64,000 bases of DNA from Oxalicibacterium solurbis (lineage in GTDB: Bacteria > Pseudomonadota > Gammaproteobacteria > Burkholderiales > Burkholderiaceae_D), in the NCBI RefSeq assembly GCF_014635845.1, contig NZ_BMDP01000002.1:1-64000 (forward strand), given 5' to 3'. The translations under genes and the position numbers were made by a program. The notes under the pieces were generated by a model. It did not search any database. It was given only the letters and a program-made list of their open reading frames with translations, and had not been told where the DNA came from. This document shows, one piece after another, positions 8,196-17,011 of this stretch. Positions within the stretch are counted from its first letter, which is position 1, and the number at the start of each line of letters is the position of its first letter.

Positions 8196-9338
8196 TCACG
8201 CGCAGTAGCGATTTCGCCCCTGCCTTTTCGCTTCATACAACATGGCGTCGGCGCGCGCCAGCAATTGCGGCCATGACGAGATGTCCGCTGCCAGGGTAGC
8301 CAGCCCGGTACTGATCGTCACCGGATGGCGGCCGCGGTAGCGATAATCGCGCACGGTTTCGACCAGCCGTCGGCCGATATCGATCGCATCGCCGGCATCG
8401 GCACCCGGCAGCACGATCAGAAATTCCTCGCCGCCGTAGCGCCCCACCAGATCGATGGTGCGGCAGGTGCGCTGCAGAATGGCGGAAACCTCGGCGATCA
8501 CCGCATCGCCTGCAGCATGCCCGAATTCGTCGTTGAAATGCTTGAACAGATCGATATCGATGAAGGCGATCGAAAGCGGACGATGCAGACGCTGCGCCAG
8601 CTCCAGTTCGCGTTCGCCGGCGGCACAGATTGCACGACGATTCAGCAGCTTGCTCAATTCGTCGTGCGTGGCCAGGTGGCGATTGGTCTCGACCAGCCGC
8701 TCGAAGTACAGCAGCGGCAGGCCGATCGAAAACAGCACGGTGCCGACGATCGGCATCAGATAAGCGGCAGTGATGTCCAGCGGCGTACGTTGCGCCGGTA
8801 CGGCATCATGAAACTGCATGATGGCGATTGCCAGTTTCAGCAGATGGCTGGACAGCAGCAGTACGATCGCGGCCGGCACCAGTACCTGCACGAAGGTGCG
8901 CGGCATGCCCTGTCCCTGCCATATCGCCTGCAGCGAGAGGGCGAGCAGCAGGATGAGCGTGCCGGAGAAAAGCAGCGTGCGTTGCCGTGCCGGCAGCTCC
9001 AGCAACAGCATTGCCGCCAGCAGCGCAGTAAACAGCAGGCAGATGATCCAGCCGGCCTGGCGCGGTGGACGTCCGTAAAAGGCAAGAATGCCCTGCCACT
9101 GGTATGCCATGCCGACCATGATGACGCAGCCGCCGGCAAGCAGAAGAAAAGGATGGGAGGTGCGATGACTGACGATGGCGGCAAATACGCCGAGTGCGAT
9201 GCAACTGGCGGAAAGCGCCCAGTCCCGCGTGCATTTTTCATCCGGCGCGGCAAAGTGAAAGCCGATCATGACCAATGCGACGCAGCATTGCACGAGAATC
9301 AGCGCGGTACCGGCGGTAAGAGAATCCATGCTATCCAT
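8196..9338 (-). CDS. Membrane-anchored GGDEF diguanylate cyclase
   Basis: About 380 residues. The N-terminal half has several hydrophobic segments (for example AGTALILVQCCVALVMIGF and TLLFSGTLILLLALSLQAI), roughly six helices, forming an integral-membrane sensor. The C-terminal half is a GGDEF domain: AFIDIDLFKHFND, an RxxD I-site (RTID), then GGEEF, followed by VTISTGLATLA. It should synthesise c-di-GMP at the inner membrane in response to an unknown cue. The longest reading begins with TTG at 9356; ATG codons at 9338 and 9329 are more likely starts. It is in the same direction as the HDOD operon but separated from it by about 100 nt. Confidence 0.92.
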   Translation of the reverse strand: MDSMDSLTAGTALILVQCCVALVMIGFHFAAPDEKCTRDWALSASCIALGVFAAIVSHRTSHPFLLLAGGCVIMVGMAYQWQGILAFYGRPPRQAGWIICLLFTALLAAMLLLELPARQRTLLFSGTLILLLALSLQAIWQGQGMPRTFVQVLVPAAIVLLLSSHLLKLAIAIMQFHDAVPAQRTPLDITAAYLMPIVGTVLFSIGLPLLYFERLVETNRHLATHDELSKLLNRRAICAAGERELELAQRLHRPLSIAFIDIDLFKHFNDEFGHAAGDAVIAEVSAILQRTCRTIDLVGRYGGEEFLIVLPGADAGDAIDIGRRLVETVRDYRYRGRHPVTISTGLATLAADISSWPQLLARADAMLYEAKRQGRNRYCA

Positions 9339-9530
9339 CCGCAGAGAAGACAGCAATGCAACACATGCTGTTGCAGCAAATCCTGTATTTCATTCTAGTC
9401 TCAAATGGTTGATTGATTGCAACTAAATGACGCAGAAAATACCTGCTGTTGTATGTGCGGTCTCCGATTGTCGTCGCGGAATTCCGGCGTTAGCATGCGG
9501 CCATTACCATTCTTGCAAGAGAGGATCGCC

Positions 9531-10055
9531 ATGAGAAAGCTTGCTGTGTTCACCTGTGCGCTGGCACTGGCATTGCCGGCGTTTGCGGCCGGCAACATGC
9601 GACCGGGTTTGTGGGAGGTCACCTCACAGTCGCCTCTGACGAAGAGCCTGCCGAAGATTTCCCCTGAACAGATCGAACAGTTGAAGCAAATGGGGCTAGA
9701 CGTTTCGCAATTGCAGAATGGCGCGGTGGTCAGTCGTGTCTGCATCACAAAGGAAATGGCCGAGCAAGAAGAGCTGCCGCCTTTCAACGAGAAGGAAGCC
9801 GGCTGCAAGATCACCAAGCAATCGCACCACGACGCGACCTATCTGGTGGATATGCAGTGTGACAATGCGCAGATGCAGGGCAAGGGAAGATCGAAAACGG
9901 TATTCGCCAACAGCGAAAGTTTCAGTTCGACTGCCGACTTCAGTGGCACCGTGCAGGGCATTCCCGTCAATGATCGCGTCGACACCAGCGGCAAATGGGT
10001 GGCCGACGATTGCGGCGGCATCAAACCGTTCGAAGGAAAGATGCCCGGCAAGTGA
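9531..10055 (+). CDS. DUF3617 family periplasmic protein
   Basis: A 174-residue protein beginning with a clear signal peptide (MRKLAVFTCALALALPAFA), cut before AGNMRPGLWEVTS. The mature part has the DUF3617 pattern: RPGLWEV start, conserved cysteines in RVCIT and AGCKI, and a C-terminal DDCGGIKPF. The function of this family is unknown. The ATG at 9531 has a GAGAGGA ribosome site nine bases upstream, which decides the start over longer readings. The next gene, also exported, starts 23 nt later. Confidence 0.88.
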   Translation: MRKLAVFTCALALALPAFAAGNMRPGLWEVTSQSPLTKSLPKISPEQIEQLKQMGLDVSQLQNGAVVSRVCITKEMAEQEELPPFNEKEAGCKITKQSHHDATYLVDMQCDNAQMQGKGRSKTVFANSESFSSTADFSGTVQGIPVNDRVDTSGKWVADDCGGIKPFEGKMPGK

Positions 10056-10078
10056 GCACCTTTGTGAAAGGAACAGGC

Positions 10079-10495
10079 ATGCGGTTCGGAAAAACGGGAA
10101 GACGCATCATGCAGCTATTGTGCGGCGCGGTCATGCTGGCCGGCGGTTGGCAGGCGGCACATGCGCAGGTTGCGAGCTTCGATTGCGCGAGGGCGGCGAC
10201 GCCGACCGAAAAGACTGTCTGCGCAACGCCATCGCTGGGTGCGAAGGATGTACGCGTGGCCAGTTATTACGAGGTGCTGCAGGATATTCCACCTGCCGTC
10301 AGCGGCATGGTCTTCCGGGAGTTCCGCGGTTATCAGCGCCGGCAACAGGCAGTCTGGCTGAAGACGGTGCGCGATGCCTGCGGCGATCGCATCGATTGCC
10401 TGGAACGCGCATATGACGATCGCCTGCTGGCACTGAAGGATGTGATGGCGAAGAACCTGGGGCTGACCTACGGCCGCATGTGCGACGGCGATTGA
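10079..10495 (+). CDS. LprI-like (DUF1311-type) exported protein
   Basis: A 138-residue exported protein. The N-terminus (MRFGKTGRRIMQLLCGAVMLAGG) is a signal peptide ending near AHA. The mature part, FDCARAATPTEKTVCATPSLGAKD, carries the two-cysteine motif of the LprI/DUF1311 family, and two further cysteine pairs follow (RDACGDRIDC). Mycobacterial LprI inhibits lysozyme, but most family members are uncharacterised. The start at 10079 is preceded by GTGAAAGGAAC. It is probably co-transcribed with the DUF3617 gene and converges on the next gene with a 22-nt gap. Confidence 0.82.
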   Translation: MRFGKTGRRIMQLLCGAVMLAGGWQAAHAQVASFDCARAATPTEKTVCATPSLGAKDVRVASYYEVLQDIPPAVSGMVFREFRGYQRRQQAVWLKTVRDACGDRIDCLERAYDDRLLALKDVMAKNLGLTYGRMCDGD

Positions 10496-10517
10496 GTGCG
10501 TACTTTGCCGTCGGGCT

Positions 10518-10922
10518 TTATTCTTCCGGCCGCACATACGCATACTTGCGCAGCTCTTCCAGCGGCACGACATCCAGCATTTTCTGGTTCGTGCTTTCCA
10601 GCACGACGGCCGGCGCCACACCGGCGCGCCAGGCTTCGATCCAGCGGCTGGCGCACAGGCACCATTGATCGCCCGGCTGCAGTCCGGGAAAACCCCATTC
10701 GAGACGTGGCGTCGACAGGTCATTGCCGCATGAAATACTGAAGGCGAGAAAGGTCGCCGTCATCACGACACAGACTGTATGTTCGCCCTTGTCTTCATCG
10801 CAGGTACGGCAGCAGCCATCGCGGAAGAAGCCGGTCATCGGCTCGAACGAGCACGGCACCAGCGGTTCGCCGAAAACATTTCTTGCGGCGGGTAAATGTT
10901 GCATCGGTTGCGTCATCTTCAT
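10518..10922 (-). CDS. DUF2237 family protein
   Basis: About 134 residues. The pattern NVFGEPLVPCSFEPMTGFFR, DGCCRTCDEDKGEHTVC, then GNDLSTPRLEWGFPGLQPGD and WCLCASRWIEAWRAGVAP is diagnostic of the DUF2237 family of small cytoplasmic proteins. It has several conserved cysteines, but its biochemical role is unknown. The ATG at 10922 is preferred; the longer frame needs a TTG. Codon use is like that of its neighbours. Confidence 0.88.
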   Translation of the reverse strand: MKMTQPMQHLPAARNVFGEPLVPCSFEPMTGFFRDGCCRTCDEDKGEHTVCVVMTATFLAFSISCGNDLSTPRLEWGFPGLQPGDQWCLCASRWIEAWRAGVAPAVVLESTNQKMLDVVPLEELRKYAYVRPEE

Positions 10923-11092
10923 CAATTGATTGCATTTCTCGAACCGGCGACTTTATCACGCGACGTTCCGTATCGTTGCCTCAGGCCGGGCGCATGTCTT
11001 CCGGTTCGATCCCGATCATTCTGGTGGCGGTGACATTTCGTACAACGCGGCTGGCAGCGTGATGGCCGTGGAAATCAGGTCAGGAGAACGTG

Positions 11093-11254
11093 ATGAAGAA
11101 TGCTTATTCAGCGATGGCGATCGGCATGGCAATCGGTACTGGAGTCGGCTCAGTCATCGGCGCTGCATTGGATAACGCGCCATTCGGTATCAGTGTCGGT
11201 ATTGCCGTCGGTGTAGTGGCCGGCTATGTCTATGCTGTTCGCAAGGACAAGTGA
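11093..11254 (+). CDS. Small glycine-rich membrane protein (53 aa)
   Basis: A 53-residue frame starting with ATG at 11093, eight bases after a CAGGAGAA ribosome site. The sequence runs MKNAYSAMAIGMAIGTGVGS, then VIGAALDNAPFG, then ISVGIAVGVVAGYVYAVRK. It has two hydrophobic segments full of small residues spaced like glycine zippers, linked by a short polar turn, and a basic tail (RKDK). It resembles small two-helix membrane proteins found in many bacteria, but no named family can be assigned. It stands alone between two minus-strand genes. Confidence 0.65.
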   Translation: MKNAYSAMAIGMAIGTGVGSVIGAALDNAPFGISVGIAVGVVAGYVYAVRKDK

Positions 11255-11312
11255 AATCGCCTTGTCGATTGCCTTAGCTTATACCGGCTAGCCGTTCGTA
11301 CTCATGTGACTG

Positions 11313-12071
11313 TCACCAGAAGTTCGCCAGCGGCATGACGATGCCGGTGAAGACGCTCCAGTCCTGCGACGCGTTGTTCAATCCTTTCGCCACGCCGAAA
11401 TCGATCGCCAGGCGCGGCGTCGGGCTGTAGGTCAGTGCGGCCAGCGCCAGCGCGGTGTTGCGCGTGCCGCTCTGGTGCGTGCCGGATACTTCGCCGGTCG
11501 CTGTCCATTTTTCCGCGAACTGTGTGGAGAACGACGATGCCCAGCCCCATTCGGTGCGGCCGGTCCCCGGATCGATCGCGCCCAGCCGTGTCGTGTTCAG
11601 GTTCAGGTCCATGTGCAGTGCGCCGAGATCCTTGCTGTAGATGCCGTTGAGTGTCCAGTCCGATTTGCCGCTGCCGACCGTGTCTTTCGCCGTCGGTGCC
11701 TTGGCCGTCAGTTCGACGCCGTAACCGGTCGTGTCGTCGACCAGGAAGGCGCGCTTCAGCGTTATCGTCGTATCGCCGAAACCGTCGTGCCGGCCGCTAT
11801 CGTCATGCGCGGAGACATAGGCATCGCCGCCCAGCAGCACGCCCCATTCGTTCGAGAAGGCCAGCTTGAACAGATAAGGCAGGCTGCCACGGCGATCGCC
11901 ATCGTCCTTTTCCGACAGGCCGCCGATTTCGAATTCGAGTTGTCCGGGTGCCGGCAATTGCGCCGGCGATGCGACCGACGGCCGGTAAGGCGTGACGGGA
12001 GGAAGATCGTCGGCCCATGCGGGTAGCGTGCAGGAAAGGGCGGCAGCGAATGTCAGGCGGGCAGTGAGCAT
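11313..12071 (-). CDS. Outer-membrane beta-barrel / transporter-like protein
   Basis: About 252 residues with a signal peptide (MLTARLTFAAALSCTLPAWA). The mature part has alternating amphipathic strands (QLEFEIGGL, WGVLLGGDAYVS, TTITLKRAFLV, YGVELTAKAPT, SDWTLNGIYS) and ends in VMPLANFW with a terminal aromatic residue, as beta-barrel outer-membrane proteins do. It resembles the MetA-pathway/transporter group of small barrels annotated as hypothetical transporters. Substrate unknown. The ATG at 12071 was chosen because it begins the signal peptide. Confidence 0.75.
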   Translation of the reverse strand: MLTARLTFAAALSCTLPAWADDLPPVTPYRPSVASPAQLPAPGQLEFEIGGLSEKDDGDRRGSLPYLFKLAFSNEWGVLLGGDAYVSAHDDSGRHDGFGDTTITLKRAFLVDDTTGYGVELTAKAPTAKDTVGSGKSDWTLNGIYSKDLGALHMDLNLNTTRLGAIDPGTGRTEWGWASSFSTQFAEKWTATGEVSGTHQSGTRNTALALAALTYSPTPRLAIDFGVAKGLNNASQDWSVFTGIVMPLANFW

Positions 12072-12152
12072 GCGATGGCAATCTGCGGAGGAGAATGCAT
12101 CGAGTGTAGCGGCGCATGGCAGGACGGGCAACATCCGGCCATGCGCGACCTG

Positions 12153-14537
12153 TCAGGCGCCGTTTTCGGGTGCGCTACGCAACGGGAAGGCAGGCAGCGT
12201 ATCGTTGTCGTCGCCGAAGCGCAGCACCGTGTGCGGATACGGCAGTGCGATGCCGGCCGCGTCGAAGTGTTTCTTGACGAGACGGTTGAACGCGCGCTGC
12301 ACCGGCCATTGCATGCCGGGCAGCGTCTTGATCAGCACGCGGATGTTGTAGCCGCGTTCGTGCAGCGAAGTCACGCCGGGGATCTCGATGTCGGCCATCA
12401 CGGCTTTCTCCATCTCGGCATCCTGCATCAGTTCGGCAAAGGCATTGCGCAGCTGCGTCATCGCTTCGTCCACGTTCTCGCGATACGGTACTGCATATTC
12501 GCCGTAGTGGTAGGAGAAGTCGCGCGTATGGTTGGATACCTTGTCCACCGACGAGAACGGGATCATGTGGAAACCGCCGTCCAGCGTGCGGATGCCGACC
12601 GAGCGGATCGTGATCTTCTCGACCGTGCCGAAGATGCCGGCGACTTCGACCACGTCGTTCTGGTTCATGCCGTTTTCCAGCTGGATGAAGACGCCGGTGA
12701 TGACGTCCTGCACCAGCTTCTGTGCACCGAAACCGATCGCCAGACCCGCCACGCCGGCACCGGCGATCAGCGGCGCAATATCGATGCCGATCTGCGACAG
12801 CACCACCAGGATCGTCAGCGTGACGATGGCAATCAGCGCCGCGTTGCGGAACAACGCCAGCAATGTCTTTTCCCGCTCGCTGGGCTGGCCCTGGCCGGGC
12901 GTCGGGCTGAGGCGATGTTCGATGATGCTGGCCACCGTGGTCCATACCACGGTGGCGATCAGCAGGATGATGGCGACATGGACGACCGCCAGGATCACGG
13001 AACGGCCGTTGTCCGAAGCGATCCAGTTCGCCAGGTTGAATGCATGCCAGGCATCGAGCACGACCAGTGCCACGACCAGCATCGTCAGCACATGGAAACC
13101 TTTGAGTGCGGGCGGCACATAGGCATTGATGCGAGGCTCCAGCAGCGGCAGCCGTTCGCGCAAATGATGCGACAGCACGATGCGGCGCGACAGTGCGGCT
13201 GTAACGATGGCCGAAGCCAGCAGGCCGATGCCGATGGCCGCCAGCGTCTGCAGCGTCGCTTCTGCCATGAACGGCAGCGCATCGTTCGGTGCGATCTGGC
13301 TGACCACCAGCAGCGCCGTGAAATAGGCGATGGCGGGTATGTGCCAGATGCGCGCCAGCATGCGCGTCAGCGTCGAGAAAAAGGCGGCGGACAGGCCATC
13401 GGCGTAGCGTTCCATCCGCTCGCGCACCGCATGGCGGTTGTGCCAGATCACGCGCACGGCATACAGATAGACGCCGAGGATGATCAGCACGCCCAGTATG
13501 TGGCCGATGGTCGGCGACAGCACTGACTTTGCCAGCGGTACGCCGACCAGGATGCCGTAGCCGGTCAGACCGACCAGCCGTTCCAGCCAGTGTCCCCAGA
13601 AGACGGCGACGTCGTCGTCCATTTCGAACAGGCGCAACCGTTTGTAGCGCGGTGCGAATACGCCGCGCACGAGGGCTTTGGCGATCTCGACGGCGACGAA
13701 CGTGTTGATGAACAGCGAGGCCAGCGTATCGATGTGCTCCTTGTTGCCGACGGCGAACAATGCCGTTGCATAACCGGCCGCACCTGCCAGCAGGATTGCA
13801 CCGGCATCCGCCACCATCGCAGCAACGATGGCGATCGTCTTGCGGTACAGCCCGGATTGCGCAAGCCTGCCTGTTCCCGGTTTGCTGTCCGATTCGTTGC
13901 CTGTCGCGGTGATCCAGTCGTTGCTGCGTGCAAAGAAGCGGCCGGCAAGTCGCCGGAATACAAAGAAGGCGATCATCGTCGCGATGACCACGATGGCGAA
14001 ATTCAGCAACGCATCGCGCCATTTGCTGCGGTTCAGCACAGCCGTATCGTCATCCTCGCCGAGCGAGCGGAAGACGGTCGCTGCTTCCGACAGATCGGCA
14101 CCGAGGCCGGTGATGAAGTGTTCGATGCCGTTGGCAATGCCGCGCGAGAACAGGAAAGGTTCTTCCTCTATCGAGGATTCCGTTGGCTTCGGTGCGGGTT
14201 TGACGTCGGCGGTCGCCTGCTGCGTTTTCGCCGGCTCGGCCAGCGTGCGCAATTCGTCGATCAGCCGTTTGCGGGTCGTTTCGTTTTCCAGCAGGTCTGC
14301 CAGCGCTGCGTAGGAAGCGGCCGAATCCTTATCGGTGGCGGGAGGTGCAGTTTGTGCCGGTGCGGCAAAGGCGCCGTGGGCAAGCGCCAGCAGCAGGAAC
14401 AAGGTGGCGAAGCGAAGTAGGAAATACGGAGAAAGCAGTCGGTTGATGCAGGACCTGAGCAGGGCGGGTGCCGCGAAGGCGAGACGATTCGTGGCCGGGA
14501 TGGGCGTGGCAGGGCGTGCAAGGTCGACTATTGGCAT
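12153..14537 (-). CDS. MscS-family mechanosensitive channel (YbiO-like)
   Basis: A 794-residue protein, close to E. coli YbiO (741). An N-terminal hydrophobic stretch around residues 38-58 (LLRFATLFLLLALAHGAFA) looks like a signal peptide or anchor. It is followed by a periplasmic region, many transmembrane helices, and the conserved MscS core: IAPLIAGAGVAGLAIGFGAQ, LVQDVITGVFIQLENGM, then GTVEKITIRSVGIRTLDG and IPFSSVDKVSN. The pore-lining helix is rich in Gly and Ala. It should open under membrane tension and release solutes during osmotic downshock. The ATG at 14537 has an ACGGAG ribosome site. Its neighbour is a ClC channel in the same direction. Confidence 0.92.
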   Translation of the reverse strand: MPIVDLARPATPIPATNRLAFAAPALLRSCINRLLSPYFLLRFATLFLLLALAHGAFAAPAQTAPPATDKDSAASYAALADLLENETTRKRLIDELRTLAEPAKTQQATADVKPAPKPTESSIEEEPFLFSRGIANGIEHFITGLGADLSEAATVFRSLGEDDDTAVLNRSKWRDALLNFAIVVIATMIAFFVFRRLAGRFFARSNDWITATGNESDSKPGTGRLAQSGLYRKTIAIVAAMVADAGAILLAGAAGYATALFAVGNKEHIDTLASLFINTFVAVEIAKALVRGVFAPRYKRLRLFEMDDDVAVFWGHWLERLVGLTGYGILVGVPLAKSVLSPTIGHILGVLIILGVYLYAVRVIWHNRHAVRERMERYADGLSAAFFSTLTRMLARIWHIPAIAYFTALLVVSQIAPNDALPFMAEATLQTLAAIGIGLLASAIVTAALSRRIVLSHHLRERLPLLEPRINAYVPPALKGFHVLTMLVVALVVLDAWHAFNLANWIASDNGRSVILAVVHVAIILLIATVVWTTVASIIEHRLSPTPGQGQPSEREKTLLALFRNAALIAIVTLTILVVLSQIGIDIAPLIAGAGVAGLAIGFGAQKLVQDVITGVFIQLENGMNQNDVVEVAGIFGTVEKITIRSVGIRTLDGGFHMIPFSSVDKVSNHTRDFSYHYGEYAVPYRENVDEAMTQLRNAFAELMQDAEMEKAVMADIEIPGVTSLHERGYNIRVLIKTLPGMQWPVQRAFNRLVKKHFDAAGIALPYPHTVLRFGDDNDTLPAFPLRSAPENGA

Positions 14538-14733
14538 CGATAAAACTCCGTAATTTCTGCATTAAATGCTGACTTAAAGACGTGATTTTACGGCATCGTC
14601 TTTTAATTAGGAATTTCGGCCATCCGCCTGAGCTGCACGGGCGGTGCCGGCAAAGGATAAAAAAGGACGGCAACAGGCTTCCGGACAGATCCCAAACAGC
14701 TGGGAAACGACCGCCGGGCGCGGATCGCCTGCT

Positions 14734-16458
14734 TCAGCTTAGCCGATAGTAAGCGTCCAGCAATGAGGTTTTGTAGATCGCGCCCAGCAGTACGGGATCG
14801 GTGCTGCTTTGCACGATCGGCAAGCGTTCACCCTGGTGCGTCAGGAAGCGCTGCAAGGCTTCGCTCAGCGACATTTCCGGCGTGATGACAGGCAGGAAGT
14901 CGCGGCGCAGGTAGTCGGCGGCCGTCTTCTTCTGTTCGGACGGATCGCCGGTCAGCACCGACGTCAGATCCTGCAGCGCGACCTGGCCTTGCAGGCGGTG
15001 GTGTTCGTCGACGATATAAACGTATTTGACCGAATGCCTGATGAAGGTCTGCGTCAGTTCTTCCAGTGTTGCGGTCAACGGCAGCACCGTTTCCGCCGGG
15101 CGGATCAGTTCGCGCATCTGCGTGCGGCGCAGGCGCAGTCGTTCCTGTTCCTCGCGATTGCGGCGGATCGTGATCTCGTACATCGAAGAGCCGTCGAAAC
15201 TGCGCGAGATGAAGTAAGCCATCACGCAGGACAGCATCAGCGGCAGCATCACCTGATAGCTGAGCGTCATCTCGAAGATCATCAGGATCGCCATCAGCGG
15301 CGCGCCAGTGGCACCGGCGAGAAAAGCGCCCATGCCGACGATCGCGTAGGTGAACGGCGCCGATACCGCTTCCGGCCACAGCGCCTGCATCGCCTGGCCG
15401 AACAGCAGGCCGAGTGCCGCGCCCATGAACAGCGTCGGCGTGAAAACGCCGCCGACCGCGCCGGAACCGGTCGTCACCGCAGTTGCCACCAGCTTGAAAA
15501 CCAGCACCGTCAGCACGGCGGTCCACAGCCACTGGTCGTGCAGCAGCGAGTTGACGACGCTGTAGCCGTTGCCCCAGACCTGCGGCACCCAGACCGACAG
15601 GATGCCGACCAGCAGGCCGCCGACGCCGAGGCGTACCGGCAGCGGCAGGCGGCTTTTCCGGAACAGCGTCTTGGTCGCGTCGAGAACGCGCAGGAATTGC
15701 GGCGCGGCGATGCCGGCCACCAGTCCCAGTCCGATGAACAGCAGCACTTCGACGCCGGCGATGTCGTGGAAGGCCGGCATCTGGTAGGCCGGCTGGTAGC
15801 CGGGGAATTCGCGCATCGTGATGTTCGCCACCACGGCAGCCACCAGTACCGGGCCGAAGCTGGACATGGCGATCGAGCCGAGCACGATTTCCGTCACGAA
15901 GAAGGCACCGGCGATCGGCGCGTTGTAGGCGGAAGCCAGGCCGGCCGCGGCACCGCAAGCCACCAGCAGGCGCAACCGCGATTGTTCGAAGCGCACGCCG
16001 CGCCCGACTACCGACGCACACATCGCCGCCAGCTGCACCATCGCGCCCTCACGGCCGATCGAGCCGCCGGTGACGATGGAGGAAAACGAAGACAGGCTGC
16101 GCAGCAGCGTCTGCCGTACCGAGACGTGGCCATCGCCGACGGCCACCGCTTCCATGTAATCGGATTTGAGTCCTGCCGTGTAGCGGTTTGCCAGCACGAG
16201 GAAAGTGCCGGCGATCACGCCGCCGGCGGTCGGTAGCAGCACGCGGAATTCCCACGGTAGCGTGCGCGCCATTTCGACAAAGGAGCCGCTGCGGCCGACC
16301 AGCAGATGCTGCACGATTGCCAGTCCGTCGCGAAACGCGATCGTCGACAAGGCGCCCAGCACGCCGACGATCACGGCGTACACCAGCATCAGGTGCACCT
16401 CGGAAAAACGGAACAGGCGTTGCAGGTAACGGGCGGCAGTCAGCAGGAAGCTCGGCAT
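14734..16458 (-). CDS. ClC-family chloride channel/antiporter with CBS domains
   Basis: A 574-residue integral-membrane protein with about ten hydrophobic helices. The ion-pathway motif GSIGREGAM lies at residues 132-140, with the gating glutamate at about 137, and the second motif GSGAVGGVFTPTLFMG is also present. The C-terminal 150 residues (KYVYIVDEHHRLQGQVALQD, then ERLPIVQSSTDPVLLGAIYK) form a pair of CBS domains, which E. coli ClcA lacks. It moves chloride across the inner membrane, with or without proton exchange. The first residue of the GREGP motif set is intact, but the P is replaced by A. Confidence 0.93.
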   Translation of the reverse strand: MPSFLLTAARYLQRLFRFSEVHLMLVYAVIVGVLGALSTIAFRDGLAIVQHLLVGRSGSFVEMARTLPWEFRVLLPTAGGVIAGTFLVLANRYTAGLKSDYMEAVAVGDGHVSVRQTLLRSLSSFSSIVTGGSIGREGAMVQLAAMCASVVGRGVRFEQSRLRLLVACGAAAGLASAYNAPIAGAFFVTEIVLGSIAMSSFGPVLVAAVVANITMREFPGYQPAYQMPAFHDIAGVEVLLFIGLGLVAGIAAPQFLRVLDATKTLFRKSRLPLPVRLGVGGLLVGILSVWVPQVWGNGYSVVNSLLHDQWLWTAVLTVLVFKLVATAVTTGSGAVGGVFTPTLFMGAALGLLFGQAMQALWPEAVSAPFTYAIVGMGAFLAGATGAPLMAILMIFEMTLSYQVMLPLMLSCVMAYFISRSFDGSSMYEITIRRNREEQERLRLRRTQMRELIRPAETVLPLTATLEELTQTFIRHSVKYVYIVDEHHRLQGQVALQDLTSVLTGDPSEQKKTAADYLRRDFLPVITPEMSLSEALQRFLTHQGERLPIVQSSTDPVLLGAIYKTSLLDAYYRLS

Positions 16459-16659
16459 GGATGCGATCAGGCTGCGAGGGCGGGAGTCATGGTGGCCGTT
16501 AGCTTACAGGATGTGCCGCAGCACAGGTCGTTTTTCGCCCCTCGGCCAGTAAAGATCGGGGTGTTCGGGGATTGCTCGCCAAGCCCATCCTGATTTACAA
16601 TGGCGTCCTTCCGCGATTGGCGGCGCTTCCCGGCGCAATGAAACGTCTGTCGCACCAGT

Positions 16660-16736
16660 CGGGGTGTAGCTTAGCCCGGTAGAGCGCTACGTTCGGGACG
16701 TAGAGGCCGGAGGTTCGAATCCTCTCACCCCGACCA
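16660..16736 (+). tRNA. tRNA-Pro (anticodon CGG)
   Basis: The 77 bases fold as a cloverleaf. Acceptor CGGGGTG pairs with CACCCCG and is followed by A and an encoded CCA. The anticodon stem CTACG/CGTAG encloses the loop TTCGGGA with anticodon CGG. The T-arm GGTTCGAATCC is standard. It stands alone, with no other tRNA nearby. The 275 bases downstream contain no recognisable integrase. Confidence 0.97.
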
Positions 16737-17011
16737 AATCTCCTCAAACCGCGACTTGCAAAATCCGTTCGCCTTCGAAAGGCGCTAAAGCGGGATCTGG
16801 TGGAAAGTCAGTGGGAATTTTCGAGAATTTCACCCGTTGTGTATAGGTTTCTACCTTATGCAGTGTTCCAACATCACGGAACGCTACATGGCATTCATAC
16901 GACTTCAGCCTTCAGTGCGACCGCCGAGCAGCGACGATAAGTGGCCTCAACAACAAGCATCAAGACGGTGAAGTACGGCGACTCGCGCGAACCGGAAGTA
17001 AAAAGCCCGGC

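Noticed and set aside
12075-13526. Long open frames on both strands over the MscS gene
   Set aside because: The channel protein has clear conserved motifs; the others are shadows of it.
16737-17011. Attachment site or integrase remnant after tRNA-Pro
   Set aside because: No repeat of the tRNA 3' end was seen in the window and the short frames here match nothing.
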